From: Candidatus Zipacnadia bacterium
Lineage (GTDB): Bacteria > Armatimonadota > Zipacnadia > Zipacnadales > UBA5352
Length of the DNA stretch: 41,697 nt
Assembly (NCBI GenBank): GCA_029820045.1
Contig: JALGVE010000005.1
Span: forward strand, 1 to 41,697
Direction of reading: 5' to 3'
Shown one piece after another: positions 32,321 through 39,463 of the stretch (position 1 is the stretch's first letter; each line of letters starts with the position of its first letter). The translations under genes were made by a program, and so were the position numbers. The notes below the pieces were generated by a model, which was not told where the DNA came from, did not search any database, and saw only the letters and a program-made list of their open reading frames with translations.

Positions 32321-32695
32321 TCACACTTGCATCCGCGAGATTTCCTTGTAGGCCTCGATAGCGCGCTGGGTTACCTGCGCAGTCAGGCGTAGAGCCAGGT
32401 CAGCTTTCTCTAAGGCAATGACCGCCTCGTGGAGGTCCTCCGCGTCCCCGGTCGCGACCCGCTCGGTTGCCACGTCGGCCTCCTGCTGAAGGGCGTTGAC
32501 GGCGCGCAGCGCCTTCGCCAGCAGTTCGGTGAAGCTGCCGCCCAAGTCGTCCGTGGCGGGGGCTGCCTCCAGCCCCCGCATTGCGGCCCGCGTGGGGGGC
32601 GAGGGCGCCGCCCGCCGCGATCCCGGAGACTGAAGGCGCGGCAGTTCCGAGCGCTTGAGCGGGATGGTTCCGGTGTCGGTGGCTTGTATCCGCAA
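32321..32695 (-). CDS. fliE: flagellar MS-ring/rod junction protein FliE
   Basis: The 124-aa FliE has a clear C-terminal half: GGSFTELLAKALRAVNALQQ, ATGDAEDLHEAVIALEKADL and ALRLTAQVTQRAIEAYKEIS ending in RMQV, the conserved end of FliE. It joins the rod to the MS ring. The start is TTG (leading IQATDTGTIPL) with GGAGGG 11 nt upstream. Residues ~25-46 (RRAAPSPPTRAAMRGLEAAP) correspond to a GC-rich repeat at 32558-32620 that recurs in the gap at 32727-32783, so they are probably an in-frame insertion. Confidence 0.88.
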   Translation of the reverse strand: MRIQATDTGTIPLKRSELPRLQSPGSRRAAPSPPTRAAMRGLEAAPATDDLGGSFTELLAKALRAVNALQQEADVATERVATGDAEDLHEAVIALEKADLALRLTAQVTQRAIEAYKEISRMQV

Positions 32696-32783
32696 CTGAC
32701 TTCATTCCCTCCAAGGCGTTTGTGGGCGGGGCTGCCCCCACCCCCGCATTCCTGTCCGTGCGGGGGGCGAGGGCGCCCCCGTC
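32558..32783. repeat. pair of ~60-bp GC-rich repeats in and before fliE
   Basis: Copy 1 (32558-32620, inside fliE) and copy 2 (32727-32783, in the fliE-flgC gap) share GGGGCTGCC.CCA.CCCCCGCAT, then TGGGGGGCGAGGGCGCC-type sequence. Only the middle differs. Confidence 0.8.
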
Positions 32784-32787
32784 ACCC

Positions 32788-33222
32788 TCATGCCAGGATA
32801 CTAAGGCACTGCCGCAGCATGTCCCGTCCCGCGCGGAAGGCTACGGCGTTGGCCTGGTAGGCGCGCGTCGCAAGCAGCATGTCCGCCATCTCCGTGGGCA
32901 GGTCCACGTTGGGCATGGACACATAGCCCTCCTCATCCGCGTCTGGATGGCTCGGATTGTACACGCGCGGCAGCTCGCCCTCCGCCGGCTCGACCGCGAC
33001 TACGCGCACGCCCAGGCGCCGCGGCGCGATCCCACGCGCTCCGAAGCGCCGACCCGGGGGCATCCGGGAGGCGCTGAGCACAACCTGGCGACGCCGGTAA
33101 GGCCCGCCCTCGTCGCCGCGCGTGCTCTCCACGTTGGCGATGTTTTCGCTGATTACGTCCAGCCTCGTGCGCTCGGCCCTGAGGCCGGAGGCGCTTACTC
33201 TCATGCCCGTGAATACACCCAT
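32788..33222 (-). CDS. flgC: flagellar basal-body rod protein FlgC
   Basis: The 144-aa proximal-rod protein has the N-terminal rod motif GMRVSASGLRAERTRLDVIS, ENIANVESTRGDEGGPYRRR and the FlgC-specific Q..V, GVRVVAVE, YNPSHPDADEEGYVSMPNVD and LPTEMADMLLATRAYQANAV. It builds the rod with FlgB. It starts 2 bp after the flgB stop. Confidence 0.97.
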   Translation of the reverse strand: MGVFTGMRVSASGLRAERTRLDVISENIANVESTRGDEGGPYRRRQVVLSASRMPPGRRFGARGIAPRRLGVRVVAVEPAEGELPRVYNPSHPDADEEGYVSMPNVDLPTEMADMLLATRAYQANAVAFRAGRDMLRQCLSILA

Positions 33223-33224
33223 CT

Positions 33225-33644
33225 CTAGCCTTTCCTCCCGTCGCCGATAGCGGTCCCGACCATCTGCAGCTTCTTTCTCAGCAGCCGGGTGAGCGCTTCA
33301 TAGCGCAGGCTGGTCTCGCTCAGGGCCGTCATCTCAGCCTCGATGTCCACGTTGTTCCCGTCCGCGCTCATTGGCTGCGCAGTCGAGCGCACGATGCGAG
33401 GCTCAACCCGCTCGAGCGGCGAGGGTTCAGCCCCATGCGACCGCTCACCAGGACGGCCCTCGGCGGCGAGGGCGGATCGCAGCAGGTCCTCGAACTCGGC
33501 GTGGCTGGCGATGAAGCCCGGTGTCTCGAGGTTGGCCAGGTTGTTCGCGATCAGCCTCTGCTGAAGCGCCGTGCCATCCAGCGCCTTCTCCAGGGCGAGG
33601 GCGCTCATGTCCGTGACTATTCGTGGTGACATCGTTGACACCAT
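33225..33644 (-). CDS. flgB: flagellar basal-body rod protein FlgB
   Basis: The 139-aa rod protein has the motif QQRLIANNLANLETPGFIAS and FEDLLRSAL, and the C-terminal part MSADGNNVDIEAEMTALSET then SLRYEALTRLLRKKLQM, typical of FlgB. The true start could be the ATG at 33644 or 33632; neither has a clear ribosome site. A longer frame to 33686 would begin inside the sigma-54-type promoter at 33685-33703 and is unlikely. It is the first gene of the flgB-flgC-fliE-fliF-fliH-fliI run. Confidence 0.93.
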   Translation of the reverse strand: MVSTMSPRIVTDMSALALEKALDGTALQQRLIANNLANLETPGFIASHAEFEDLLRSALAAEGRPGERSHGAEPSPLERVEPRIVRSTAQPMSADGNNVDIEAEMTALSETSLRYEALTRLLRKKLQMVGTAIGDGRKG

Positions 33645-33684
33645 GCCGTTGCGGCGGAGTGGTCTTGAGCTTCCGTCACGACAC

Positions 33685-33703
33685 ATGCAACAACTGTGCC
33701 GCG
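33685..33703 (-). promoter_or_regulatory. sigma-54-type -24/-12 promoter before flgBC-fliEFHI
   Basis: The minus strand reads GCGGCACAGTTGTTGCATG. The -24 element is CGGCAC (one change from TGGCAC) and the -12 is TTGCAT, with GG-N10-GC spacing. The predicted start is near 33676, leaving 30-45 nt before flgB. It lies between rpoN and flgB, where a new transcript for the rod and MS-ring genes makes sense. Confidence 0.75.
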
Positions 33704-33754
33704 TGGACGAGACCTTCCACGAGGGGCGAGAGTCGACATCACGGATGATGACAT

Positions 33755-35110
33755 CTAGGCCGCGGCCTGGGCCTTGCGCTGTGAGGAAGACGGTATGCCG
33801 AGGGCGTGGCGGTACTTGGTGACGGTCCGGCGCGCCAGGTCAAAGCCTCGCTCGGCCAGGAGCCTCTGAAGCTGATCGTCAGTAAGGGGGGCGTCCGAGG
33901 CCTCCGAGGCAATGAGGCCCTTCATCACCGTCTTCGCAGGCAGCGCGTCATCAAAGAAGAGCGAGTAGGGCGCGACCTCGCCCGAGGGCATCATGAGCAG
34001 CTTGCCGGCGACCGCGCGGGACACCGTGGACTCGTGCAGGCCGGTTGTCTCAGCCACCTGCTTGTGCGAGAGCGGCTTGAGCGCCAGCGGGCCCTCGCGG
34101 AAGAAGTCGGCCTGCGCCTCGACGATGGCTTGAGTAACCTTGTACAGACCACGGTTGCGCTGGTCGAGGGACCATATCAGTTGCCGGGCGGCGCGCACCT
34201 GCGCGCGAGCGTACTTGGTCGCCGCATCCCCGGCTCGCAGGTTCTGCGCGCGCATACCCTCATCGAGGCGGCGGTAGGCCTCGCTCAGTCGGACCACGAT
34301 GTTGCGGGAGGAGAGCAACTCAGTCTGGAGCTGTCCATTGCGCAGCGACACAAGCGCATCGGGCTGGGCGGCATAGGGGTTGTCGGGCAGCAGGTGCTGC
34401 CAGGGCGGGTGGAACTGCTCGCCTGGATACGGGTGCAGGTTGTGCCGCACGAAGCTGAGGGCGCTCTCCAACTGTTCCCGGCTCAGTCCCAGGCTGCGGC
34501 AGAGGTGCGCATATCCGCCGCGTTCAGTCAGCTCGGCCGTGTGCTGTATGATCTGCCGCACATGCGGGGGTTCCTCAGGAAGCGCTTCCAGTTGCAGCAG
34601 CAAGCACTCGCGCAGGTCGCGCGCGCCAACACCCGGCATGCTCAGGCTCTGAAGGCGACGCAGCGCCGCCTCAACCTCGGTCTCCTCTACCCCTAGCTCC
34701 AGGGAGGCGTCGAAGACGCTGGTGTTCAGGTAGCCGCGCTCGTCAATGTGCTCAATGAGGTAGTCAACTATGCGGCGCTCACGCTCGTTCGTAGCGCACG
34801 CCGCCCGCCACCGAAGTTCATCCCTGAGCGTGTACCGCGCAGGCGCCCGCAGGGTCGGGTCCTGAGACTCCGGCGGACCCGGGTTGCCGGGGGGGAGGGG
34901 CGCGTCCCACCAGGCGCGCCAGTTCCACTGCTCGATGGAGGGGGGCCTCACCTCGACCTCCAGGGCAGGGTTCTCCTCCGCCTCCTCCGTGATCCTCTCA
35001 CAGAGTTCGAGATAGGGTAGTTCCAACAGTTCGCTGCGAATGATAAGCTGACAGTTTACCGTGGGGACTTGGTCAACCGACATGGCGACGGTGGTGGCGA
35101 ACTCGAGCAA
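33755..35110 (-). CDS. rpoN: RNA polymerase sigma-54 factor RpoN
   Basis: The 451-aa sigma-54 has the core-binding and DNA-binding parts clearly kept: RIVDYLIEHIDERGYL, LQSLSMPGVGARDLRECLLL, HPYPGEQF, the HTH AETTGLHESTVSRAVAGK and the RpoN box ARRTVTKYRHALGIPSSSQR. Region I is divergent: the Gln-rich MTPQLQQAI..LQL pattern of well-studied RpoNs reads TVNCQLIIRSELLELPYLEL. The start is TTG with AGGGGG 11 nt upstream; an ATG at 35083 is the alternative. Its place beside flgB and the presence of three -24/-12 sites in the locus suggest a flagellum-dedicated sigma-54. Confidence 0.95.
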   Translation of the reverse strand: MLEFATTVAMSVDQVPTVNCQLIIRSELLELPYLELCERITEEAEENPALEVEVRPPSIEQWNWRAWWDAPLPPGNPGPPESQDPTLRAPARYTLRDELRWRAACATNERERRIVDYLIEHIDERGYLNTSVFDASLELGVEETEVEAALRRLQSLSMPGVGARDLRECLLLQLEALPEEPPHVRQIIQHTAELTERGGYAHLCRSLGLSREQLESALSFVRHNLHPYPGEQFHPPWQHLLPDNPYAAQPDALVSLRNGQLQTELLSSRNIVVRLSEAYRRLDEGMRAQNLRAGDAATKYARAQVRAARQLIWSLDQRNRGLYKVTQAIVEAQADFFREGPLALKPLSHKQVAETTGLHESTVSRAVAGKLLMMPSGEVAPYSLFFDDALPAKTVMKGLIASEASDAPLTDDQLQRLLAERGFDLARRTVTKYRHALGIPSSSQRKAQAAA

Positions 35111-35210
35111 TTCGTGGTGCCCCCTGTTTGCCGAGAGATGTACACATATATCGGCGTCAGGGGAGCCAACTTGAGGAAATCGCCGCTGTGAGCTGGAAGT
35201 GAAATCCTCA

Positions 35211-35266
35211 CCCGCCGGCGGCGCGGCGTATTACGCCGCGCAAGGCGCGGGATATGATCCCGCGCC
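35211..35266. repeat. two adjacent hairpins upstream of rpoN
   Basis: GCGCGGCG-TATTA-CGCCGCGC (35221-35241) is followed after two bases by GGCGCGGGA-TATGA-TCCCGCGCC (35244-35266). The design resembles the other paired palindromes but the sequence is distinct. They lie between the receiver gene and rpoN and could also affect transcription into rpoN. Confidence 0.8.
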
Positions 35267-35365
35267 TCCGGACGACAAATCCTCGCCGTCGCTGCGAGGG
35301 AGAGGGGAAAGAGACCGCGCAACGGTCTCAGGGATGAGACGGTTGGCGCAGCGCCATCAGGCCGC

Positions 35366-35743
35366 TCATGGTGAGTCAGGCTGAGACCGCGTGGTGAGGG
35401 TGGTCATGATGTGCTGCTTGAGTTCGTGGAAGTCGGGGCTCCGTTTCATGAACCCCTCCGCAACCCAGGCCAGTACCTCATCGGTTCGGGTCGCGGAGAC
35501 GGCGCTGATGACCAGCGGCACCGGCCGGTCCAGCATGGCTATGTCCCACAGCAGGTCCAGTCCATCTATGTCCGGTGCGGCGAGGTTGAGCACTGCCACG
35601 TCGGGCCATCCCTCCCTGATGGCCGCAACCGCGCCATCGGCGTCGTCTACGTCTCGCACCTCGAAGCCCTCGCCCTCAAGAGCATCGCGGTAGTCGGTGC
35701 ACAGATCGCTATTGCCCTCAAGCAGCAGAACTCGTGTCGGCAT
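35366..35743 (-). CDS. stand-alone receiver protein lacking the phospho-acceptor Asp
   Basis: The 125-aa protein has the fold pattern of a response-regulator receiver with no output domain. The usual V-L-D-L-x-M-P motif reads VAVLNLAAPDIDGLDLL, so the phospho-acceptor position is Asn. The acidic pair after strand 1 is Glu-Gly (LLLEGNSD) in place of Asp-Asp. The Ser/Thr switch residue (VISAVSA) and the Lys (GFMKRS) are kept. It should not be phosphorylated in the normal way and may act as a constitutive binding protein. AGGAGG precedes the ATG. It sits between fliM and rpoN, where a CheY- or motor-related role is possible but unproven. Confidence 0.85.
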   Translation of the reverse strand: MPTRVLLLEGNSDLCTDYRDALEGEGFEVRDVDDADGAVAAIREGWPDVAVLNLAAPDIDGLDLLWDIAMLDRPVPLVISAVSATRTDEVLAWVAEGFMKRSPDFHELKQHIMTTLTTRSQPDSP

Positions 35744-36400
35744 CTTCCCGGCCTCCTGACGCTCGTTCGGCCCAACGGGTTGGATGACATCCGTGCGACG
35801 TGAACGCGAGGTTACCCCTCAGGGGTCTCGAGATTCCCATCCGCCTCAGGGGCCCCGACATTCCTGTCGGGGCGTCATTCGGCGACAAGAATGTCGCCGC
35901 CCCTGTGTGCTGTCGAGGCCCGACATTCTCGTCTCAGGGGCCCCGACATTCCTGTCGGGGCGTCATTCGGCGACAAGAATATCGCCGCCCCTCTTCGAGG
36001 TTCTCTCGGCGCCTTGTGAATGCCCCGTCCATTCCTCAGGATGCCCGACATTCTCCTGCGCCCCAGGGGCCCCGACATTCCTGTCGGGTTCCTGTTGCCG
36101 TTCGGCGACAGGAATGTCGCCGCCCCTGTGTACTGTCGAGGCCCGATATTCTCGTCTCAGGGGCCCCGACATTCCTGTCGGGGCGTCATTCGGCGACAAG
36201 AATGTCGCCGCCCCTGTGTACTGTCGAGGCCCCACATCCTCGTCTCAGGGGGCCCGACATTCCTGTCGGGGCGTCATTCGGCGACAAGAATGTCGCCGCC
36301 CCCGTGTACTGTCGAGGCCCGATATTCTCGTCGAGCCGTCCATCCTCAGGGCCTCCTGCAAGAAGTGTGCCAAGCCTTGGGGGAGTGTCCGCATTGTCCG
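35744..36400. repeat. tandem palindrome array between fliM and the receiver gene
   Basis: Five copies of CCCCGACATTCCTGTCGGG-type hairpins start at about 35853, 35941, 36070, 36164 and 36252. The spacing is 88, 129, 94 and 88 bp. Each is followed by GGCGACAAGAATGTCGCC-type hairpins and a CTGTCGAGGCCC phrase. No gene is supported here; the open frames on both strands are repeat-coded. Confidence 0.92.
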
Positions 36401-37357
36401 TCACGGCGCGAACTCCTCCGTTGGGCCCAGCAGGCGCGCGGCGAGATGCCCTTGGCGCACTCCTGCCTGAGCCAGGAACTTGGGGCGACCGCGCACCGCC
36501 AGGGTCAGGGGGGCGTCCATGGGCTTCCGCAGCGGAATCACTTGCCCTTCGCGCAGGCGCATCGCCTGCCCGAGGGAGATACTGCCCTGATGGACGACGA
36601 CGCTCACCCGCACCATGACCTGAGAAGCCGTCTTGTCCAGCGACAGTCTCGAGGTGGCGTCGGCCTCCGCGCGCGCGTCATCCTGCTCGCTGCCCAGCAA
36701 ACGCTGCACGGTGTTGACCGGTAGCAGCAGGTTCATCGCGCCCTGCTGCTCCGCAATGGTTGTGGCGATGCGAAACCACATCACCTGCTCGTCGCGCACT
36801 CGCGTCTGCAATTGCGCGAGATCGGCCACGACCTCGGTGACCTCGGGGTGCCATTGAGCCAGGCCCTCCCACGTCGCCGCCCACACGTCCATCATCTCCT
36901 GGATGAAGCGCCCGAGCAGGGCGGATTCCAGAGCGGTGGGCGAGCGCCCGAACTCCAGCGTACCGCCGCCCAGCATGTGGCCAATGATCGCTCCGGTCAG
37001 GACGCCGTCTATGTGCCAGATGATATCCGGCAGGTGCTCGGCGACCTCCACAATGCCTACCACGGGGAACTCGCCGAGCCGCTGAAGGCAGCGATCCAGT
37101 GTCGAGGCCTCCAGGGCCTCCGTGTGAGCGCTCGCGGTGGTATCGAGGTACGCGCTTACGATGGGCCCCAGCACCCGGGCGAACTTCCCGCACCGGGTCC
37201 GAAGCTGGAAGACGCCCTCACGTGGCATCTCGCTCCCCGTGCGGAAGTCGTAGGGCTCCGGGGCGGTGGCAGAGGCATCTGGTTCCTGGGAATCGTGCCC
37301 TTGCGCGGGCCCAGCGAGACCTTCAGGCAGGGACTCGGCGGCGGATGCGTCCATCAC
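36401..37357 (-). CDS. fliM: flagellar motor switch protein FliM
   Basis: The 318-aa FliM starts its conserved core at residue ~35 (PYDFRTG, FQLRTRCGKFARVLGPIVSA), continues with the middle CheC-like domain (VVGIVEVAEHLPDIIWHIDG, HMLGGGTLEFGRSPTALESA, PEVTEVVADLAQLQTRVRDE) and ends in a FliN-like SpoA domain (VRVSVVVHQGSISLGQAMRL, LTLAVRGRPKFLAQAGVRQG). The N-terminal CheY-P-binding motif (LSQ.EIDALL) is missing; the first ~34 residues are Ala/Pro/Glu-rich. The start is GTG at 37357 or ATG at 37354, with GAGGGGG upstream. Confidence 0.94.
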   Translation of the reverse strand: MMDASAAESLPEGLAGPAQGHDSQEPDASATAPEPYDFRTGSEMPREGVFQLRTRCGKFARVLGPIVSAYLDTTASAHTEALEASTLDRCLQRLGEFPVVGIVEVAEHLPDIIWHIDGVLTGAIIGHMLGGGTLEFGRSPTALESALLGRFIQEMMDVWAATWEGLAQWHPEVTEVVADLAQLQTRVRDEQVMWFRIATTIAEQQGAMNLLLPVNTVQRLLGSEQDDARAEADATSRLSLDKTASQVMVRVSVVVHQGSISLGQAMRLREGQVIPLRKPMDAPLTLAVRGRPKFLAQAGVRQGHLAARLLGPTEEFAP

Positions 37358-37377
37358 AAATAGCCCCCTCGGACCTT

Positions 37378-37545
37378 GCGAAAAGGGGGACGGAGCCTTT
37401 TCCCCTTTCCAGTAGGGCGGGCTTCCAGCCCGCCGGCACAGCGATGACGCTCCGCCTTGGCGTGGTGGGCTGGAAGCCCGCCCTACTGGTACAAGGAGGC
37501 TGTCGCTTCTGTGGGCGTGGGGAAACGCTCCGTCCCCTTTTTCCG
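37378..37545. repeat. nested inverted-repeat elements in the fliG-fliM gap
   Basis: The outer arms are GAAAAGGGGGACGGAGCC (37379 on) and its near complement ending GGGGAAACGCTCCGTCCCC (about 37519-37537). Inside lies a second element with arms GTAGGGCGGGCTTCCAGCCC plus GCC (37412-37434) and its complement (37465-37487, one mismatch). The inner type recurs at 39062-39142. The arrangement suggests insertion of one element into another. Confidence 0.88.
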
Positions 37546-38526
37546 CTACTCAATGTACGCCTGTTTCTGGGCTGACAGGCTGATCTCTCCGGCATCCTCC
37601 AGCTCAAGGGCCTTCTGCACGAACTCCTTCTGTGCCGCTTCGACCTCGCTCACCAGCACGGGACCGAGCAGCTCCATCTCCTGCTCGAGAATCTCCTGCG
37701 CGCGCTGTGAGAGGTTGGCGAATACTAGCTGCACGACCTCATCATCCATGCCCTTGAGCGCGCGCGCGATGACGGCGTGGTCCAGGGCCCGCAGCACTAG
37801 TTGGAAGTCACGCTCCGGCAGCTTGATGACGCTGTCGAAGGTGAACAACTGATCCTCCACCTGAGCGGCGAGCTCCTCGTCGCGAGCGCGCAGCTCCTCC
37901 AGGAGCTGCTTGCCGGTCGCCCGGTCCATATCCTCGAGCAGCTTGACCACAAAGCCCACGCCGGTGCCGGTTGTGCTCTCGTCGTCAAGGAGATAGGAGC
38001 GTGCGCCCAGTTGCTCGCCGATGGCCTCGAGTGTGCCCGGCGCCAACTGTCCCAGGGTCGCGACCCGCCAGGTCAGGTCCGCACGCTCCTCCTCGGGCCA
38101 GGCCTCCAGGACCTGTGCCGCCTTCTCCGGCGTGAGCTGAGCGAGAATGAGCGCCACCATGGGAGGCGCCTCCCCCTGCAGAAGCCGCCGCACCGTGTTG
38201 GGGTCGGACTTGCTCAGGGCCCGCACTCTCTCCAGCGCCGACTGCTGTTTCGGGTCACGCCGTCTCGACCCTCTTGGGCCGAGGACTGCGTCCATCAGCT
38301 CCTCGGCCACGCCAGCGCCGCCCAGGGGCCTCGCATCCCCCATGTGCTCGCGGAAGGCGGCGAGCACCTCTCGTTGCTCCTCGGGGGGCACAGGCCCCAG
38401 CGTGGCGATCTCCTTGAGCAGCCTCTCCGCCTCGACCTCGCTCATCCGCTTGCACACCTCGGCCGCTGTCTCCTGGTCGAGACTCGCGAGTACGATGGCA
38501 GCCTTGCGCAGTTCTGCCCTGTCCAT
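37546..38526 (-). CDS. fliG: flagellar motor switch protein FliG
   Basis: The 326-aa protein shows the three FliG domains: the N-terminal FliF-binding part (LRKAAIVLASLDQETAAEVC), the middle ARM domain (LILAQLTPEKAAQVLEAWPE) and the C-terminal torque domain (EDQLFTFDSVIKLPERDFQL, VLRALDHAVIARALKGMDDE, VFANLSQRAQEILEQEMELL). The EHPQ-like motif of the middle domain reads EAPPMVALILAQL. The frame is open to 38736 upstream, but those 70 residues cross the sigma-54-type promoter at 38695-38713 and have no FliG similarity, so the ATG at 38526 is chosen. It leads the fliG-fliM-receiver-rpoN run. Confidence 0.95.
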   Translation of the reverse strand: MDRAELRKAAIVLASLDQETAAEVCKRMSEVEAERLLKEIATLGPVPPEEQREVLAAFREHMGDARPLGGAGVAEELMDAVLGPRGSRRRDPKQQSALERVRALSKSDPNTVRRLLQGEAPPMVALILAQLTPEKAAQVLEAWPEEERADLTWRVATLGQLAPGTLEAIGEQLGARSYLLDDESTTGTGVGFVVKLLEDMDRATGKQLLEELRARDEELAAQVEDQLFTFDSVIKLPERDFQLVLRALDHAVIARALKGMDDEVVQLVFANLSQRAQEILEQEMELLGPVLVSEVEAAQKEFVQKALELEDAGEISLSAQKQAYIE

Positions 38527-38694
38527 TCGAGGTGACCTATGTACCCTTCTCTCGCTGAAACCGGGGGTGTCGAGGCGGGCTCGATCGAGCTCAGCAGGCG
38601 CAGCAGTGACACAGGCGACCTCGCCTGCGCACGTCAAGAGCAAGGCGCTGAGCCGAGAAACCTGCACCAGCCGGGCTTGACGCCAACGAGAGGT

Positions 38695-38713
38695 GTGCAA
38701 TTGGCGTGCCAAG
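38695..38713 (-). promoter_or_regulatory. sigma-54-type -24/-12 promoter before fliG
   Basis: The minus strand reads TTGGCACGCCAATTGCAC. This is a full match to TTGGCACG at -24 and TTGC at -12 with GG-N10-GC spacing, the strongest of the three sites in the window. The predicted start is near 38686, giving a leader of about 160 nt before the fliG ATG. It would drive fliG, fliM and possibly the receiver gene and rpoN, allowing sigma-54 to promote its own synthesis. Confidence 0.85.
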
Positions 38714-39061
38714 CCGCCTGCGCGCGGGCCGGTCATGCTGGCCCGGCGGCTGTGGACCCAGGACCAACCTCACGAGTGAAGGGGCGAGACCAGGTCCGGG
38801 CAGCCTGATCTCGCCCTGGCTTTCGGCCACTGACCCCGCCCCAGGGGGTGGAAGCGGAGCCCGCCGATTACCGCCTTTGGCCCCACGCCCAGGTGATGGC
38901 CTGCGCAGATGGAGCCTGCCACAAGGACTATCGGGACGCCAGGGTCTGAGATTGAGCGGCCAGAGGTAAACCTTTTCGCTTGGCAGGAGCATCGTTTTTC
39001 ACAAGGGTGGGCCTTCTGAGTGGCACAGGCATCCATTCGTGGACGACAGACGCACTCAAGC

Positions 39062-39142
39062 AGTAGCGCGGGCTTCCAGCCCGCCAGGCAGATGGGTGAC
39101 TGTCCGCCTTGGCGTGGCGGGCTGGAAGCCCGCCCTACTGGA
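39062..39142. repeat. inverted-repeat element, second copy of the GGGCTTCCAGCCC family
   Basis: The left arm GCGGGCTTCCAGCCCGCC (39066-39083) and its complement (about 39116-39136, ending GCCCGCCCTACT) flank a centre that, like the copy at 37412-37487, contains TCCGCCTTGGCGTGG. Confidence 0.85.
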
Positions 39143-39401
39143 AGATGTCTGGCAAGCAGAAGCCCATCAGCCGGGCGCCGACCGGCGCACCCCAAAACCG
39201 ATGCTCCTATTTCGCTTGGGCTGTGCCTTGACCGGGGAACAGTCCCCGAGGTGCAGGCCCTTCGAGGGGCTGGGCTTCAGCTTAGCCCCTGCCGCTCGTT
39301 CTCGGCCGAGCTAAAGCCCGGCCGCTCCGTACGGCATCCGCTACCATTCCAGGTCGCAATCCGCCGACCTGAGTCTGAATGCTGGCCCCACTTGAGGCGG
39401 C

Positions 39402-39433
39402 ACAACGAAGAAGGGCCTCCGTAGAGGAGGCCC
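39402..39433 (-). terminator. intrinsic terminator of the SLH porin gene
   Basis: On the minus strand the stem GGGCCTCC (39433-39426), loop TCTAC, and stem GGAGGCCC (39420-39413) are followed by TTCTTCGTTGT. It begins 31 bp after the stop codon at 39464. Confidence 0.8.
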
Positions 39434-39463
39434 TGGAGTGGCGGCGAGGCTTTGCGACTGCGA

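Larger units (their letters stand above)
38527..39463. other. intergenic region between the SLH porin gene and fliG
   Basis: No convincing gene is seen. The part next to fliG holds the sigma-54-type promoter (38695-38713). Further away is an inverted-repeat element (39062-39142), a hairpin family member GGGCTTCAGCTTAGCCCC/GAGCTAAAGCCCGG (about 39270-39320) and the terminator of the SLH porin gene (39402-39433). Open frames on both strands consist largely of translated repeats. Confidence 0.7.

Noticed and set aside
33565-33585. ATGGCACG within flgB as a sigma-54 promoter
   Set aside because: The -12 reads TTCA; no GC at the needed place, and it lies inside a coding region.
35095-35125. GGGGCAC...TTGC at the rpoN start as a sigma-54 promoter
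   Set aside because: The GG and GC are separated by 11 nt, not 10, and sigma-54 tolerates no such change well.
35784-36618. Open frames of 228 and 272 aa on the plus strand between fliM and the receiver gene
   Set aside because: They are translations of the palindrome array in two frames (RQECRRPC and GDKNVAAP-type peptides). The same applies to 27402-28064 and 15450-16469.
38591-38992. Open frame of 133 aa upstream of fliG on the minus strand
   Set aside because: It spans the sigma-54-type promoter, has no ribosome site and no recognisable sequence.
39020-39424. Open frame of 134 aa on the plus strand before fliG
   Set aside because: Most of it is the translated inverted repeat at 39062-39142 and the terminator hairpin.
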